Positions 34,833 to 44,007 are shown, numbered from the stretch's first letter. The stretch is DNA of 64,000 bases from Bernardetia sp. MNP-M8 (GCF_037126285.1 NZ_CP147012.1:1178001-1242000), one strand, 5' to 3'. Notes: generated by a model from the letters alone, not told the origin. Program-made: numbers and translations.

Positions 34833-35888
34833 TTACAAAATACTATTTACAATCTCCAAAATCTGTTCTGTTTTTATGCTCTCTGCACATTCAAAATGAC
34901 CTTTTGGACAAGATTTAAAGCCGTGCAAACCACAAGGGCGACAATCTAACTGTTTTTGAGTTTCGACAATAAATGATTTATCAGAAAGAGGAGTAAATCC
35001 AAAAGCAGGAACAGTCGAACAAAAAACGGCACAAACAGGCGCATTGACAGACGAAGCCAAATGCAAAGGCGCAGAATCATTTGCCAAAACAAGTTTTGCA
35101 TGTTCCATTAAAGCAGCCGATTGCATCAAGGATAATTTTCCTGCTAAGTTTACAACTTTGAATTTTAAATTATTTTGATTTAATTCTTTTAATTTTGTTT
35201 CTATTGTATCAATTATTTTCTGACAATTTTCTGCATCTGATGGCGCACCTAACAAATAAATGGTAAAGTTTTGAGGTAAAATAGTTTCGTTTTCTAAAAG
35301 AAATTTTTCTATAAAGTCAATCCATTTATGCAAAGGAAATTGTTTGGTAAACCAAACCGAAGTAGGCGCAATACAAATAAAATCATTTTTGATAAACTCC
35401 TTTATTTTATCTTTATCAGACTGAGAAGGATATAATTTTGGCTTCAAAATTTCATTTATTTTTATACTCTCTAATACTTTGCTATTTCTCTCTATTTCAT
35501 GAGGCGAGTTTTTGTCTGTCGTAATTACGTGTTCATATTTGTGCGTAAAAGCCCAAGAAAACGGATTTTTCTTAAATCCAGCTTTTATTTCTGCCTTCGA
35601 AAAAGCTGTCAGAAGTCCTGTTGCTCCAAAACGCTGTAAGTTCAGAACAGCATCATAATTAGTTTTTCTGACCTTTTTTATAAGGTCAAAAAGACTTTTA
35701 TATTTATTTTTTTTATCCCAAATCAAAACTTCATTCAATAAAGGATGTTCTTGAAGTAAATTTTCGTTTCCTTTTCGCAATAAAAAATCAATTTTTGCAG
35801 AAGGATATTTTTTATAGATAGATTCAATAAGCGAAGTAGCCAAAATTACATCGCCTATAAAAGCTGTTTGTATTAGTAGAATTTTCAT
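34833..35888 (-). CDS. GT9 glycosyltransferase (heptosyltransferase-like)
   Basis: 351 residues, GT-B fold of the LPS heptosyltransferase family. N-terminal LLIQTAFIGDVILATSLIESI, mid APTSVWFTKQFPLHKW, and the donor-site segment LVLANDSAPLHLASSVNAPVCAVF (D/SxPxHLA signature). It probably adds a heptose or similar sugar to the lipid A-core in the cytoplasm. Functional link to kdsA at 39614 (Kdo supply). The gene is monocistronic here. Confidence 0.9.
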   Translation of the reverse strand: MKILLIQTAFIGDVILATSLIESIYKKYPSAKIDFLLRKGNENLLQEHPLLNEVLIWDKKNKYKSLFDLIKKVRKTNYDAVLNLQRFGATGLLTAFSKAEIKAGFKKNPFSWAFTHKYEHVITTDKNSPHEIERNSKVLESIKINEILKPKLYPSQSDKDKIKEFIKNDFICIAPTSVWFTKQFPLHKWIDFIEKFLLENETILPQNFTIYLLGAPSDAENCQKIIDTIETKLKELNQNNLKFKVVNLAGKLSLMQSAALMEHAKLVLANDSAPLHLASSVNAPVCAVFCSTVPAFGFTPLSDKSFIVETQKQLDCRPCGLHGFKSCPKGHFECAESIKTEQILEIVNSIL

Positions 35889-35905
35889 TAAATTATCATT
35901 TTACT

Positions 35906-35983
35906 AGCGCAAGATTCTATCTTGTGCTTATCACTTCGCAAGTATATGCTTGCTGCAACAGAGCGTCCAAGCAACATGCTTGA
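35906..35983. repeat. Three consecutive small hairpins in a divergent promoter region
   Basis: GCGCAAGAT...ATCTTGTGC (35907-35928), GCAAGTATATGCTTGC (35938-35953) and CAAGCAACATGCTTG (35968-35982). They fill most of the 134 bp between the GT9 and M61 genes. Confidence 0.6.
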
Positions 35984-36022
35984 ACGATTATATTTTTTTC
36001 AAATTTACTCTATTCTTTTCAA

Positions 36023-37804
36023 ATGTTAGATTATAAAATTTCATACACACAAGCGCATCATCATTTTATCAATATTGAACTTACCATAAATCACGTAGAT
36101 GATATTATGGAAAAAGAACTTTCACTTCAACTTCCTGCGTGGCGACCGGGGCGTTATACACTTCAAAATTTTGCCAAAAATATAGCTCAATTTAATGTTT
36201 TTGATGAAAACGACAAGCCCTTAGAATTCTCAAAAGCTACAAAAGATAATTGGAGAGTAAAAACAGATGGCGCAAAGACAGTAAAAGTTCATTATACCTA
36301 CTATGCCAATCAAATGGATGCAGGAGGTTGTTATGTAGACGAAAAACAAATTTATTTGAATTTCATTTGTTGTTGTTTAGAAGTCAAAAATCGCCCAGAT
36401 TCTATGTACAGAATGCATGTAGAAATGCCTTCTCGCTATAAAATTGCCTGTGCATTAGAACAAAAAATTGAAAAAACACAAGACAAGGACAAGAGTTTTC
36501 TGATTGCTGAAAACTTCTTTCATCTTATAGATTCGCCTTTAATTGCCTCTGACACATTACAACATAAAAGTTATAAAGTAGCCAATTCGGAAGCAAATTT
36601 TCATATTTGGATTCAAGGAGATTGGAACATTAATTTTGAAAAAGCAGTAGATGAATTTCAAAAATTTACGCAAGACCAAATAGCTCTTTTCAAAGATTTC
36701 CCAAGTACAGATTATCATTTTATGTTCCAGATTTTGCCATACCCAAAGTATCATGGTGTAGAACATTGCCATTCTACTGTCATTACATTGGGAGCAGATT
36801 ATGATATGGATGGAGTAGTTCGTTATAACGACTTTTTGGGAATTAGTTCGCATGAGCTTTTTCACTTTTGGAATATTATGCGTATTCGTCCGAAAGAACT
36901 TATGCCTTACGATTTGTCTAAAGAAACCTATTTTAAGACTGGTTTTGTAGCTGAAGGATTAACTACTTATTATGGCGATTATATTTTGTGTAGAAGTGGT
37001 GTTTGGTCGCAAGAATATTATCTTAAAGACTTTGAAACTTTACTAAAAAGACATTTTCATAATAATGGAAGACTTAATCTTTCTGTTGCTGATTCGTCGT
37101 ATGATTTGTGGCTTGATGGCTATGAATTGGGTATTCCGAACCGAAAATCTTCAATTTATGTAGAAGGTGCAATGGCTGCTTTTATCTTGGATATGAAAAT
37201 CAGAAAGTCTAGCAATAATGAAAAATCATTGGATAATGTAATGGTAAAAATGTGGGAAGATTTTGGCAAAAAAGAAATTGGATATTCGTTAGAAGATTAC
37301 CACAATGTAGTTGATGAAGTAGCAGGCGAGCATATCAAAGATTATTTTGAGAAATGTATTTATTCACCAAATGCTTTAAATACCTATTTGAAAGAAGCCT
37401 TTGACTATATCGGAATTGAGAAAGAGTTTATCCATAACGACAATGAAATAGAAAGAAGATTAGGCTTAAAAACAGTCTTTCAAACCAATGGAGTGAATAA
37501 TGGATATTTTGTAGTGGGCTTTTCTCCAACAAGTGAAGTAGCCAAATTCTTGACTGTCAATGATGAGATTGTAGCTATTGATTCTTATAAATTGGATGCT
37601 ATCAATCCAAATACAATTTTGAAAAAAGCTGTTAAAGAAGGAAAATCAGAGATAGAAATTTCATTTTTTAGAGATAATCAACTTCATACTATCAAAACAA
37701 AATATGATGAAAATCAATATCCCAATATTAAATTGACTGTAAAGGAAGATGCAAGTGAAGAACAAAAAGAGAACTTGAAAAAATGGCTGATGCCTTTGGT
37801 ATAA
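36023..37804 (+). CDS. M61-family metallopeptidase with PDZ domain
   Basis: 593 residues. An N-terminal beta domain (DYKISYTQAHHHFINIELTI ... LQLPAWRPGRYTLQNFAKNI) typical of M61 (glycyl aminopeptidase type). The gluzincin motif HELFH has H277, E278 and H281, followed by WNIMRIRPKEL, with the third ligand Glu in FVAEGLTTYYGDYI. A PDZ-like domain occupies the last ~100 residues. No evident signal peptide, so it is probably cytoplasmic. Followed by a strong palindromic terminator. Confidence 0.93.
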   Translation: MLDYKISYTQAHHHFINIELTINHVDDIMEKELSLQLPAWRPGRYTLQNFAKNIAQFNVFDENDKPLEFSKATKDNWRVKTDGAKTVKVHYTYYANQMDAGGCYVDEKQIYLNFICCCLEVKNRPDSMYRMHVEMPSRYKIACALEQKIEKTQDKDKSFLIAENFFHLIDSPLIASDTLQHKSYKVANSEANFHIWIQGDWNINFEKAVDEFQKFTQDQIALFKDFPSTDYHFMFQILPYPKYHGVEHCHSTVITLGADYDMDGVVRYNDFLGISSHELFHFWNIMRIRPKELMPYDLSKETYFKTGFVAEGLTTYYGDYILCRSGVWSQEYYLKDFETLLKRHFHNNGRLNLSVADSSYDLWLDGYELGIPNRKSSIYVEGAMAAFILDMKIRKSSNNEKSLDNVMVKMWEDFGKKEIGYSLEDYHNVVDEVAGEHIKDYFEKCIYSPNALNTYLKEAFDYIGIEKEFIHNDNEIERRLGLKTVFQTNGVNNGYFVVGFSPTSEVAKFLTVNDEIVAIDSYKLDAINPNTILKKAVKEGKSEIEISFFRDNQLHTIKTKYDENQYPNIKLTVKEDASEEQKENLKKWLMPLV

Positions 37805-37809
37805 CTTCG

Positions 37810-37842
37810 AAACCCTAAGGGTCTTGAAGACCCTTAGGGTTT
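37810..37842 (+). terminator. Perfect 16-bp palindrome after the M61 gene
   Basis: AAACCCTAAGGGTCTT and AAGACCCTTAGGGTTT separated by one base, 6 bp after the stop codon. It probably terminates transcription, but the style (GGGTCTT/AAGACCC) suggests it also belongs to a dispersed repeat class. Confidence 0.75.
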
Positions 37843-37865
37843 AAATTTCGCAAAATTGAATAAAT

Positions 37866-38096
37866 ATGAAAAATAAAAAAAGAACAGGTTCGATATTACT
37901 TCTAATTGGAGTTTTTATTCTCTTTAGAAAAGTAAAAGTTCACTTTAGGTGTTTTGGAGGATATTCAGATGATTCTTTAGGAATACTTTTTAGTAGTTTG
38001 ATAGTAATTATAGTTGGTTTATTTTTTCTTCCTATAAAAACCTTAAAAAAAAATTATTTTACCTCAGTCCACAATATTCTTATTTTTTTTGTATAG
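37866..38096 (+). CDS. Small two-helix membrane protein, hypothetical
   Basis: 76 residues. Two hydrophobic segments (~8-22 ILLLIGVFILF and ~42-58 ILFSSLIVIIVGLFFLP) separated by a Cys- and Gly-containing loop, with a basic start (MKNKKRTG). No known family. Coding is plausible but not certain because the region is AT-rich. It ends 49 bp before the esterase ATG chosen at 38146. Confidence 0.5.
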   Translation: MKNKKRTGSILLLIGVFILFRKVKVHFRCFGGYSDDSLGILFSSLIVIIVGLFFLPIKTLKKNYFTSVHNILIFFV

Positions 38097-38145
38097 ATTG
38101 GTGGAGATATTTGAAATTAATACCACTGAAATTAACTACAAAATA

Positions 38146-39399
38146 ATGAAGCCTAGGATACAAATAGTGTTGGTAATGAGTTTGTTTTTTTTCTTACCAC
38201 AATTTACAAATGCTCAAAGCAATAAAAACATTCAATTTTTATCAAAAGCGGGCGTTTTAGATAGTTTATATTCCAAAACTCTAAAAGAATATAGGCAGTT
38301 TTATGTGCAACTTCCTCAGGGGTATGATGCTACTAAAAATGACAAATATCCCGTTGCTTTTATTTTAGATGGAGAAGTATTTTTGCCTACTGTTCATAAT
38401 GTGCAAAATTTTTATAGTGGTGGGTTTACACCTGAAATGGTTCTGATTGGCATTTCAAATGCTGATAACAGAATGAGAGATTTGACAACTTCCAAAATAA
38501 AAGAGATGAATGGAATGCCATTTAATCAAGAAAACGGAGAAGCAGCTAATTTTAGTAATTTTATAGAAAAAGAACTAATTCCATTCATAGAAAATAAATA
38601 TCCTGTAACTAATTTCAGGACATTAATTGGTCATTCCTATGGTGGTTTGTTTACACTTCATACATTTCTCCATAAGCCAAATTTATTTTCTAATTATATT
38701 GCCATAGACCCAAGTGTGGATTGGGATAATCAAAAGTTATTAACTAAAGCTAAAGAAAAACTGGCAAGTAATGATTATAAAGAAAAGTCTTTATTTATGT
38801 CTTTAGGTGGACAATTACACTGGCAGAAACCAGAAATAACTATTGATAATGTGATGAAAGATACATCAGATTTTACTTTGTTTGGAAGGTCTAATATTAT
38901 GTTTTCAGATATGATAAAACAAAATAAGGTAGATGGGTTAGCTTTTGAATGGAAATTTTATCCTAGAGATTTGCACGGTACAATTCCTTTTCCTTCTATA
39001 ATGGATGGATTAATTTCTGTTTTTCAATGGTATCAAATGGAAAACACTCAAAAATTTAACCTGCCAACAACTTCAACAGAAGAGTTATCCAAAATAATAA
39101 AATATCGTGCAGAGAAGCTAGAAAAGTATTTTGGATATTCAGTTCCACCCTATCCTGAATTTCTTTTAAATATGTCTGGTTATATGAGTATGGATATGGA
39201 GCAAATGAAAAGAGCTAAAATGTTCTTTGAGTTTGCTATTGAATATTATCCAAAAAATGCCAATGCTTATGATTCTATGGCTGATTATTACGAAAGAAAT
39301 GGTGATAATACTACTGCTATAAAATTTATTGAGAAGGCTCTTGAAATAAATGATGATGAGTATTACAAAAAAAGAATGGAAGAACTAAAGAAAAAATAG
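38146..39399 (+). CDS. Secreted esterase-D-like hydrolase with C-terminal TPR
   Basis: 417 residues from the ATG at 38146, chosen because it opens with a signal peptide (IQIVLVMSLFFFLPQFTNAQ). The ATG at 38089 adds 19 unlikely residues. It is a putative esterase of the PF00756 (IroE/Fes/esterase D) family: DKYPVAFILDGEVF, nucleophile S164 in GHSYGG, and a late His in RDLHGTIPFPS. The last ~60 residues form a TPR-like pair (AKMFFEFAIEYYPKNANAY ... AIKFIEKALEIN). Periplasmic. The substrate is unknown; siderophore esters are one possibility. Confidence 0.87.
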   Translation: MKPRIQIVLVMSLFFFLPQFTNAQSNKNIQFLSKAGVLDSLYSKTLKEYRQFYVQLPQGYDATKNDKYPVAFILDGEVFLPTVHNVQNFYSGGFTPEMVLIGISNADNRMRDLTTSKIKEMNGMPFNQENGEAANFSNFIEKELIPFIENKYPVTNFRTLIGHSYGGLFTLHTFLHKPNLFSNYIAIDPSVDWDNQKLLTKAKEKLASNDYKEKSLFMSLGGQLHWQKPEITIDNVMKDTSDFTLFGRSNIMFSDMIKQNKVDGLAFEWKFYPRDLHGTIPFPSIMDGLISVFQWYQMENTQKFNLPTTSTEELSKIIKYRAEKLEKYFGYSVPPYPEFLLNMSGYMSMDMEQMKRAKMFFEFAIEYYPKNANAYDSMADYYERNGDNTTAIKFIEKALEINDDEYYKKRMEELKKK

Positions 39400-39574
39400 A
39401 TAATTATTTACTCTAAAGCAAGGGTTTAACTTGTATCTAGCACTAGAATAATTATTCTTTTCTACTCCAAAAAATAGCACTACTAACACCTCAAGTATTG
39501 CGTTTTCTTAAATGGCAATTAGATAATCGCCACTCATTCTCATGGAAAGCTCTCTAAAAGCTATGTTTTTTTCG

Positions 39575-39582
39575 TAGTTTTG
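39575..39582 (+). promoter_or_regulatory. Candidate kdsA promoter -7 element
   Basis: TAGTTTTG, an exact TAnnTTTG match, ends 31 bp before the kdsA ATG. No clear -33 TTG at 19-21 bp. Confidence 0.35.
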
Positions 39583-39613
39583 TACTTTCAATTTTCTCCA
39601 AAAACAAAAAATT

Positions 39614-40405
39614 ATGACGCTCTACGAACGCCTACAAAAAGAAACTTTCCTTATTGCTGGTCCTTGTGTAATCGAAAACGAAGAACTACTCTTTGAGGTA
39701 GCCGAACACATGGTTGAGCTTTCCAAAAAAATGGGTTTTCTTTATATTTTTAAAGCCTCTTTCGATAAAGCAAACCGTACTTCTATGGAATCTTACCGAG
39801 GTCCTGGTTTAGAAAAAGGATTGGAAGCTCTAGTCAAAATCAAAAATAAATATCAAATTCCGATTACTACTGATATTCATGAAGCCTATCAAGCCGAAAT
39901 TGCTGCTGAAGTAGTTGATATCCTTCAAATTCCTGCTTTTTTGTGCCGTCAGACCGACCTTTTAATTAAATCAGGAGAAACAGGAAAAATTGTAAATATC
40001 AAAAAAGCACAATTCTTAACAGGTAGAGATATGGTTTATCCTGCAAAAAAAGTAGAAAGTACAGGCAATCATCAAATTATGCTAACTGAACGTGGAACAA
40101 GTTTTGGAAATCATAATCTTGTTGTTGATTTTAGAAATATAATTGATATGAAAGAAATGGGTTATCCTGTCGTGATGGATGTAACTCATTCAGTTCAGAA
40201 ACCAAGCGCAAACAACGGAACAACTGGAGGAAATAGAGAATATATTCCTTATTTTTCGAAGGCTGCTGCTGCTATGGGAGTAAAAGGCTTTTTTATGGAA
40301 ACACATCCTAACCCTGACAGCGCACTTTCTGATGGTCCTAATATGGTAGAATTGGCAAATATGGAAAATGTATTGAAAGAAACTTTCAATCATATTATGG
40401 TATAA
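39614..40405 (+). CDS. kdsA: 3-deoxy-8-phosphooctulonate (Kdo-8-P) synthase
   Basis: 263 residues. It condenses arabinose-5-phosphate with PEP to Kdo-8-P, the first step of Kdo synthesis for LPS. Family signatures: FLIAGPCVIE (PEP site), YIFKASFDKANRTS, PITTDIHEAYQAE, LQIPAFLCRQTDLL, GNHQIMLTERGTSFG and DVTHSVQKPS. Normal length. It ends before a clear terminator. Confidence 0.97.
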   Translation: MTLYERLQKETFLIAGPCVIENEELLFEVAEHMVELSKKMGFLYIFKASFDKANRTSMESYRGPGLEKGLEALVKIKNKYQIPITTDIHEAYQAEIAAEVVDILQIPAFLCRQTDLLIKSGETGKIVNIKKAQFLTGRDMVYPAKKVESTGNHQIMLTERGTSFGNHNLVVDFRNIIDMKEMGYPVVMDVTHSVQKPSANNGTTGGNREYIPYFSKAAAAMGVKGFFMETHPNPDSALSDGPNMVELANMENVLKETFNHIMV

Positions 40406-40458
40406 ATAAAATTTTAAAAAAGCCTCATTTTTTGTAATAACAAAACAAAAAGTCTTTT

Positions 40459-40489
40459 AAGTAATTCTATAATGGAATTACTTTTTTTT
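40459..40489 (+). terminator. Rho-independent terminator after kdsA
   Basis: AAGTAATTC pairs with GAATTACTT and runs into eight T residues on the plus strand, about 55 bp past the stop and just before the next SDR gene. Confidence 0.8.
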
Positions 40490-40520
40490 ATTCTAAAAAT
40501 TCTGAAAAAATAAATACATC

Positions 40521-41264
40521 ATGAAAACGCTTTATTTTATCACAGGTACAAGCAGTGGCATTGGCAACGCACTTACAAATCATATTTTATCAACTGAACA
40601 AGATATTTTGGTAGAAGGAATTTCTCGTACTCAAACTATTCATCATGGCAACTACAAACACCATACTTTTGATTTATCAAAAATAGATGAATTAATTGGC
40701 TTCTTTGGAAAGTTAGATTTAGAAAAAAGAATAAAAAGTAAAATTGAGAAAGTTGTTTTGATAAATAATGCAGGAACTTTAGGACAAGTAGGTCATGTAG
40801 GCAAAATTCCTAGTCAAGATATTGTCAAGACGATGAATATCAATACAATTGCTCCCTTCGTTTTGATGAATGAGTTTTTGCATACATTTGATAATCAAAC
40901 TTTTGGAAATATAGAAAAAGTAATAATTAATATTTCTTCTGGTGCTGGAAAGCGTCCGATTGATGGGTGGTCTGTCTATTGTGCGTCTAAAGCTGGTCTG
41001 AATCTTTTCGCAGAAGTAGTTAAGGAAGAAGAGAAAATATTGAATCAAAATACGCAAATCTTTAATATTTCGGTAGGTGTTGTTGATACAAACATGCAAG
41101 GAGAGATTAGAAAGACGACTCAAAATGAATTTTCAAGTGTAGAATACTTCAAAGAATTAAAGGATAATAATCAACTTGCAAGTCCTGAATTTGTAGCTGA
41201 AAAAATTTATTCTATTATAGAAAAACCACAAAACTTTGAGGATATTTGGCAGAAATTGCAGTAA
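40521..41264 (+). CDS. SDR-family oxidoreductase (sepiapterin/benzil-reductase-like)
   Basis: 247 residues. TGTSSGIG (8-15) cofactor loop, LINNAGTLG, ISSGAG catalytic Ser region, YCASKAG with YxxxK, and SVGVVDTNMQ after the catalytic helix. The pattern resembles YueD/sepiapterin-reductase-like SDRs. NADPH-dependent carbonyl reduction is likely; the substrate is unknown. It starts after the kdsA terminator. Confidence 0.9.
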   Translation: MKTLYFITGTSSGIGNALTNHILSTEQDILVEGISRTQTIHHGNYKHHTFDLSKIDELIGFFGKLDLEKRIKSKIEKVVLINNAGTLGQVGHVGKIPSQDIVKTMNINTIAPFVLMNEFLHTFDNQTFGNIEKVIINISSGAGKRPIDGWSVYCASKAGLNLFAEVVKEEEKILNQNTQIFNISVGVVDTNMQGEIRKTTQNEFSSVEYFKELKDNNQLASPEFVAEKIYSIIEKPQNFEDIWQKLQ

Positions 41265-41416
41265 CAAACAATTACGAATTTTGTATGATTTGGCTTTACC
41301 AAAGTTTTGGTTTTATGATAAAAGGCAGGATAATGACGAATTGCAACTTCTTATTTTAGAACAAACCTGTCTAATTAACCGTAAAATGATAAAAAAACCT
41401 CAAAATTTTTGCAACA

Positions 41417-41596
41417 ATGAAACAGCATCAAAATAAAAAAGAAGACAAAGAAGTAGAAAAAAATTCTACTCAAGAAGAGAAAACTCATATTGAAAATTCA
41501 AAAGATAAAATTACAGAACTTTCAGAAGAAGAACAAGAAGAGTTGAGAGCAGAAGCTAGAGAACGTTATAATCGTTTGTTGGGGTGTGGTGGGTAA
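41417..41596 (+). CDS. Small acidic/basic charged protein with GCGG tail
   Basis: 59 codons from ATG 41417 to TAA 41596. The product is highly charged and almost certainly helical (KKEDKEVEKN ... LSEEEQEELRAEARERYNR) and ends LLGCGG. Codon use and the regular Glu/Lys/Arg pattern look genuine. The cysteine-glycine end is distinctive. It is followed within 20 bp by a palindromic hairpin. No family recognised; function unknown. Confidence 0.6.
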   Translation: MKQHQNKKEDKEVEKNSTQEEKTHIENSKDKITELSEEEQEELRAEARERYNRLLGCGG

Positions 41597-41614
41597 TTTT
41601 TTTCAAAACAAACC

Positions 41615-41646
41615 CTCGTCGTAGTTCAATAGAAACCAACGACGAG
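41615..41646. repeat. Intergenic palindrome, CTCAACGA family (member c)
   Basis: CTCGTCGT pairs perfectly with ACGACGAG around a 16-nt loop beginning AGTTCAAT. It lies between the convergent small gene (41596) and the CobW-like gene (41659) and may also act as a terminator. Confidence 0.6.
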
Positions 41647-41658
41647 AGCTTGTTAGGT

Positions 41659-42876
41659 TTACATTTCGTAAGGAAAAGGGTCAATAAATTTGGCTTTCGA
41701 ATCAAATAATTTTTGTTCATTTTGTTGTAATAAACAGTCTTCAAGTTCGGCTATCATTTTTTCTTTGTCTATATCTTGTCCAATAAATACAAGTTCGTTC
41801 ATTCTATCTCCCCATTTTTTAGTCCATCTACTTTCAATTTCTTCTCTATTAAAAGCAAAAGATTGATATTTCATTCGTTCTGAAAAAGGCATACTTGCCC
41901 ACCAAACACCTGCTCTTTCGATACGAGAAGAACCTCCAGCTTGACTAAAATTAATCGCATCGTTAGGTCTTGATGCTAACCAAAATAATCCTTTTGCTCT
42001 AATAACTCCACTTGGATAGGCTTTACTCAGATAATTCCAAAATCGTTGTGGATGAAATGGTTTTTGATTCCTAAATACAAAAGATGAAATACCATATTCT
42101 TCCGTTTCAGGAGTATGTTCTCCTGCTTGTAACTCTTTCTGCCAACCAGCCGAATTTTGAGCTTCTTCAAAGTCAAAAAGTTTAGTATTCAAAATTTCTT
42201 TTGGTTCTATTTTGCTAAACGATGAAGTAATTATTTTTGCAGCAGGATTGAGCTTTTGAAGCATTGCCTTTAATGTGCCTAATTTAGTCTCATCAACCAA
42301 ATCTGTTTTGTTCAAAATAATTACATTAGCAAACTCTATTTGGTCAGTCAGTAGATTTACAATAGTACGATAATCACCTTCCATATCGGTTAGTTTTCTG
42401 TCCAAAAGCAATTCATTTGTTCCAAAATCTTTAAAGAAATTAAAACAATCTACAACGGTTACTAATGTATCTATGTAACTAAATTTAGATAAATCAATTC
42501 CTTTTTCCTCATCTACAAAACTAAATGTTTGTGCCACAGGAACAGGTTCGCCAATGCCTGTATTTTCGATAAGCAAATAATCAAATCTATTTTCATTAGC
42601 AAGTTTTTCTACTTCTACCATCAAATCTTCTCGCAACGTACAACAAATACATCCATTACTCATCTCTACGAGCTTTTCTTCTGTACGTGAAAGCGTATTT
42701 TGACTTTTTACTAAGTTGGCGTCTATATTTACTTCACTCATATCATTGACAATAACGGCTACTTTTAAGCCTTCTTTATTGTGTAAAATGTGATTGAGAA
42801 GTGTCGTTTTTCCTGCGCCCAAAAAGCCACTCAATAAGGTTACAGGGAGTTTTTTTACTGTTTTTGTGATTTTCAT
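41659..42876 (-). CDS. CobW/ZigA-type GTPase, putative zinc metallochaperone
   Basis: 405 residues. P-loop GFLGAGKT (17-24), the metal-binding CICC (C76-C79) characteristic of the COG0523 family, [11 protein letters not shown], and the guanine-specificity NKTD. The C-terminal CobW_C domain starts near [16 protein letters not shown] and includes [13 protein letters not shown], as in ZigA-like proteins. Family role: GTP-driven delivery of Zn2+ or another metal during limitation. It is 35 bp downstream of a MerC-like gene and about 500 bp from two putative Zur boxes, which fits zinc-starvation induction. Confidence 0.9.
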   Translation of the reverse strand: MKITKTVKKLPVTLLSGFLGAGKTTLLNHILHNKEGLKVAVIVNDMSEVNIDANLVKSQNTLSRTEEKLVEMSNGCICCTLREDLMVEVEKLANENRFDYLLIENTGIGEPVPVAQTFSFVDEEKGIDLSKFSYIDTLVTVVDCFNFFKDFGTNELLLDRKLTDMEGDYRTIVNLLTDQIEFANVIILNKTDLVDETKLGTLKAMLQKLNPAAKIITSSFSKIEPKEILNTKLFDFEEAQNSAGWQKELQAGEHTPETEEYGISSFVFRNQKPFHPQRFWNYLSKAYPSGVIRAKGLFWLASRPNDAINFSQAGGSSRIERAGVWWASMPFSERMKYQSFAFNREEIESRWTKKWGDRMNELVFIGQDIDKEKMIAELEDCLLQQNEQKLFDSKAKFIDPFPYEM

Positions 42877-42911
42877 TTTGAATAAAATAAATATGTTATT
42901 AATGAATAAAA

Positions 42912-43277
42912 TTAATGTTGAGTAGTCGTAATTTTACATGTCTGACAATATCTTATATTCAAAATATGTCCGATAATGATAAGTATCGCAAAAAAATAAG
43001 CTACATATTCTAATCCTTCATGAGCATCTTCAAATAAAGTAGAAAGTGAAAAAGCAATAAAAGAAAACCACAATAGAATATTTATTTTTTTATTCGAACT
43101 CTTCTTAGTCGTTTTTAGAATTGCCAAAAAAGAAATTAAAAGAAAGAAATAAGTAAAAATGGGTTGAGTAACAAAACTCATTTCAAAGGCTATAAATACA
43201 GGAGTAAGCATACAATGTATCATACAAGTACAAGAACTTATTATGCCTGTTATATCTGCCAAATTATATTTTTTCAT
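42912..43277 (-). CDS. MerC-domain membrane protein
   Basis: 121 residues with four hydrophobic helices. The N-terminal segment [13 protein letters not shown] carries C16, C18 and C22, as in MerC-type proteins, and a C-terminal CQTC-like pair sits near the end (YCQTCKI). MerC in mercury operons imports Hg2+. In Bacteroidetes, MerC-domain proteins often sit beside Zur and COG0523 genes, so zinc handling is more likely here (inference). First gene of the unit with the COG0523 GTPase; divergent from the Fur-like regulator. Confidence 0.85.
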   Translation of the reverse strand: MKKYNLADITGIISSCTCMIHCMLTPVFIAFEMSFVTQPIFTYFFLLISFLAILKTTKKSSNKKINILLWFSFIAFSLSTLFEDAHEGLEYVAYFFAILIIIGHILNIRYCQTCKITTTQH

Positions 43278-43367
43278 GAGGTTATTTTTTTGGTATCAGA
43301 GTATTCTATCAAATAAAAGCAGTACGAATTAGAATAATTCTGATTTTTTTCAAAAATTATTACTAAA

Positions 43368-43382
43368 TGCAACAATGTTGCA
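43368..43382. promoter_or_regulatory. Candidate Zur/Fur operator 1
   Basis: TGCAACAATGTTGCA, a perfect 7-1-7 palindrome embedded in AAA...AAA. It lies in the intergenic region between the MerC-like gene and the Fur-family gene. Confidence 0.75.
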
Positions 43383-43405
43383 AAAATAACATTTATATTT
43401 TTAAA

Positions 43406-43420
43406 TGCAACATTGTTGCA
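43406..43420. promoter_or_regulatory. Candidate Zur/Fur operator 2
   Basis: TGCAACATTGTTGCA, identical to operator 1 except for the central base and with the same AAA flanks. The two sites are 38 bp apart start to start, and this one lies 61 bp before the regulator ATG. Confidence 0.75.
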
Positions 43421-43480
43421 AAAACAAAGTCAATATAATTTGTATTGACATAATTTATTTTTATTTAATGTGCAGCATTC

Positions 43481-43852
43481 ATGAAAAATACCGTAGCAAA
43501 AACCCAAATTAAAGAATTAATTGAGTCTTCGTCTGTGGCATTATCGCCCAACGAAATAAAAAAAATAGTAAAAAAAGTATGTAGTAAAGTAACAGTCTAT
43601 CGTATTTTGGATAGATTAGTAGATGAGGAGTTCATTCATAAAGTCATGACACCTGAAGGAGGAGTCAAATATGCAGCGACTTCTAAGTATTGCGAAAATT
43701 ACAAACCTAATCATGTTCATTTTAGCTGTAAAAAATGCAATAGAATTACCTGTCTCAAACATATTGAAGCTACTTGTAAATTACACAAAGCATACGAAGT
43801 GGAAGAAGTATATTGTACAATAGTGGGAATTTGTCCCAGATGTGAAAAGTAA
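43481..43852 (+). CDS. Fur-family metal regulator, Zur-like
   Basis: 123 residues. A winged-helix DNA-binding part (~10-65, LSPNEIKKIVKKVCSKVTVYRILDRLVDEEFIHKV). The dimerisation part has HVHFSCKKC (H80, C83, C86) and CPRC (C118, C121), the two CxxC pairs of the structural zinc site. The context of COG0523 and MerC genes and the two palindromes in its own promoter suggests zinc-responsive repression with autoregulation (inference). Confidence 0.88.
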   Translation: MKNTVAKTQIKELIESSSVALSPNEIKKIVKKVCSKVTVYRILDRLVDEEFIHKVMTPEGGVKYAATSKYCENYKPNHVHFSCKKCNRITCLKHIEATCKLHKAYEVEEVYCTIVGICPRCEK

Positions 43853-43921
43853 TAAAAAAGGTCTTTTATTTCTAGTTTACCTAAAATCACTGGCAAGAGC
43901 TTTAAATAATTGAGTTTTTTT

Positions 43922-43959
43922 CAACCGTCAACGAGACATAAAGCCGTCGTTGAGGGTTG
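43922..43959. repeat. Intergenic palindrome, CTCAACGA family (member d)
   Basis: CAACCGTCAACGA pairs with TCGTTGAGGGTTG with one mismatch around a 12-nt loop (GACATAAAGCCG). It is the longest-stem member and lies between the Fur-like gene and the vWA gene, which are convergent. Confidence 0.65.
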
Positions 43960-44007
43960 AAGAATTGTATTTAACTGGTAACTAAATAACTGATTACTGG
44001 TAACTGG

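Noticed and set aside
41236-41436. 66-codon plus-strand frame after the SDR gene
   Set aside because: It overlaps the SDR 3' end and the start of the better-supported 41417 ORF, and its composition looks like translated noncoding DNA.
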